Below, one piece after another: positions 5,944 to 6,164 of a stretch of DNA of 6,164 nucleotides. The notes below the pieces were generated by a model. That model saw nothing but the letters and a program-made list of their open reading frames with translations. It did not search any database and was not told the DNA's origin. The position numbers and the translations under genes were made by a program. Every line of letters starts with the position of its first letter. The first letter of the stretch is position 1. This DNA comes from Thermodesulfovibrionales bacterium. GTDB taxonomy: Bacteria > Nitrospirota > Thermodesulfovibrionia > Thermodesulfovibrionales > UBA1546. Where the stretch lies: NCBI GenBank assembly GCA_030018605.1, contig JASEHP010000095.1:1-6164 (forward strand), in the 5' to 3' direction.

Positions 5944-6114
5944 GGTTTTTTTAATAGGCCCCGGTCTTAACAAAAGGAATTTTGAGGATATACTGTCCCG
6001 CAACAGGTTTGAGGTCTCAAAATTCAGCTCTATTGAAACTGCGCTGTCACGGCTTGACAAAAAACAGATGTCCTGATAATCGAAAAAGAACAATACAAAA
6101 ATAAATCATTATAG
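5936..6114 (+). pseudogene. Frameshifted, truncated gene with a receiver-like N-terminus
   Basis: An ATG at 5936 overlaps the last 8 bases of secA and reads 46 codons to a TGA at 6074-6076. The product begins MPKVFLIGPGLNKRNFEDIL. It continues FEVSKFSSIETALSRLDKK before losing frame. Adding one A to the six-A run (6059-6064) restores a second block, TDVLIIEKEQYKNKSL, in the other frame to a TAG at 6112-6114. The strand-helix-strand-helix-strand pattern (KVFLIG, FEDIL, FEVSKF, IETAL, DVLIIE) is that of the first half of a response-regulator receiver domain. The acidic pair after strand 1 is absent, and the phospho-acceptor position appears to be E, so it would be a degenerate receiver, perhaps from a sigma-54-type regulator. 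The protein then stops just before the hairpin at 6119-6138. A sequencing error could explain the frameshift but not the truncation. Confidence 0.5.
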
Positions 6115-6118
6115 ATAC

Positions 6119-6138
6119 CCACGCCTTTACAGGCGTGG
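6119..6138 (+). mobile_element. Hairpin resembling an IS200/IS605-family end
   Basis: CCACGCCT (6119-6126) and AGGCGTGG (6131-6138) form a perfect 8-bp stem with a TTAC loop. Insertion sequences of the IS200/IS605 family carry such short imperfect or perfect hairpins just inside their ends, often with CCACGCC/GGCGTGG-type arms, and do not create target duplications. The hairpin directly follows the abrupt end of the broken gene, as expected if an element inserted there. No transposase is inside the window, which ends 26 bases later. The alternative is a transcription terminator for secA, but only TGCTTTCC follows, which is a poor T-run. Confidence 0.45.
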
Positions 6139-6164
6139 TGCTTTCCTAAATTTCAAGCTCCGCT

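Noticed and set aside
5629..6093. Minus-strand reading frame of 154 codons over the secA end and the broken gene
   Set aside because: It is antisense to secA, which is certain here, and no recognisable domain is seen. The hydrophobic runs mirror charged and A-rich codons.
6119..6145. Intrinsic terminator for secA
   Set aside because: The hairpin is strong, but the following TGCTTTCC is not a T-run and the position fits an insertion-sequence end better. It remains a fallback explanation.
1..6164. CRISPR array, tRNA or rRNA genes
   Set aside because: No regularly spaced repeats beyond the two-copy dyad, and no cloverleaf or rRNA-like sequence was recognised by eye.

Overview
The window is a moderately AT-rich bacterial chromosomal segment. 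It carries a conserved housekeeping core (secA, a small Nfu/NifU-type protein, a Tat-exported cell-wall amidase and an EcfT/CbiQ-like membrane protein) flanked by accessory DNA. A Tat-type AmiA/AmiC-like amidase and a SecA with a C-terminal zinc motif indicate a bacterium with a Gram-negative-type envelope. My best guess is an uncultured Nitrospirota or deltaproteobacterial-type lineage, but this rests on general resemblance of the proteins and not on a search.

Left part (1-1135): positions 30-179 encode the C-terminal end of an unidentified membrane protein, cut off upstream by an in-frame stop. A 255-base AT-rich gap follows, with a weak terminator-like hairpin. Next comes a compact plus-strand toxin-antitoxin-type pair: a DUF433 antitoxin (436-663) and a DUF5615 PIN-like toxin (670-1038). 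A 20-base dyad-containing sequence occurs on both sides of the pair (335-354 and 1046-1065, 18/20 identical). The two differences change both arms of the dyad together, so the pair looks like a discrete cassette.

Middle part (1136-3196, minus strand): this is a probable three-gene operon in the order nfu, amidase, ecfT, read leftward from a promoter at 3224-3253. Spacings are 22 and 2 bases. The gene order joins Fe-S cluster maturation, septal peptidoglycan cleavage and an orphan transporter T-component. No ATPase or substrate-binding component is visible.

Right part (3197-6164): a 110-base divergent region holds one promoter for each direction. secA (3307-5943, 878 codons) has every hallmark SecA motif but no Shine-Dalgarno sequence. 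Its best promoter would start transcription at or next to the ATG, which suggests a leaderless mRNA. Overlapping the end of secA by 8 bases is a small broken gene with a receiver-like N-terminus. It loses frame at a run of six A's and ends just before a perfect 8-bp hairpin resembling the subterminal hairpins of IS200/IS605-family insertion sequences. The right edge may therefore be the start of an insertion element that interrupted this gene.

I did not find a clearly new multi-gene system. The most unusual points are the repeat-flanked toxin-antitoxin cassette, the disrupted gene behind secA, the apparently leaderless secA and the orphan EcfT with a degenerate coupling motif.
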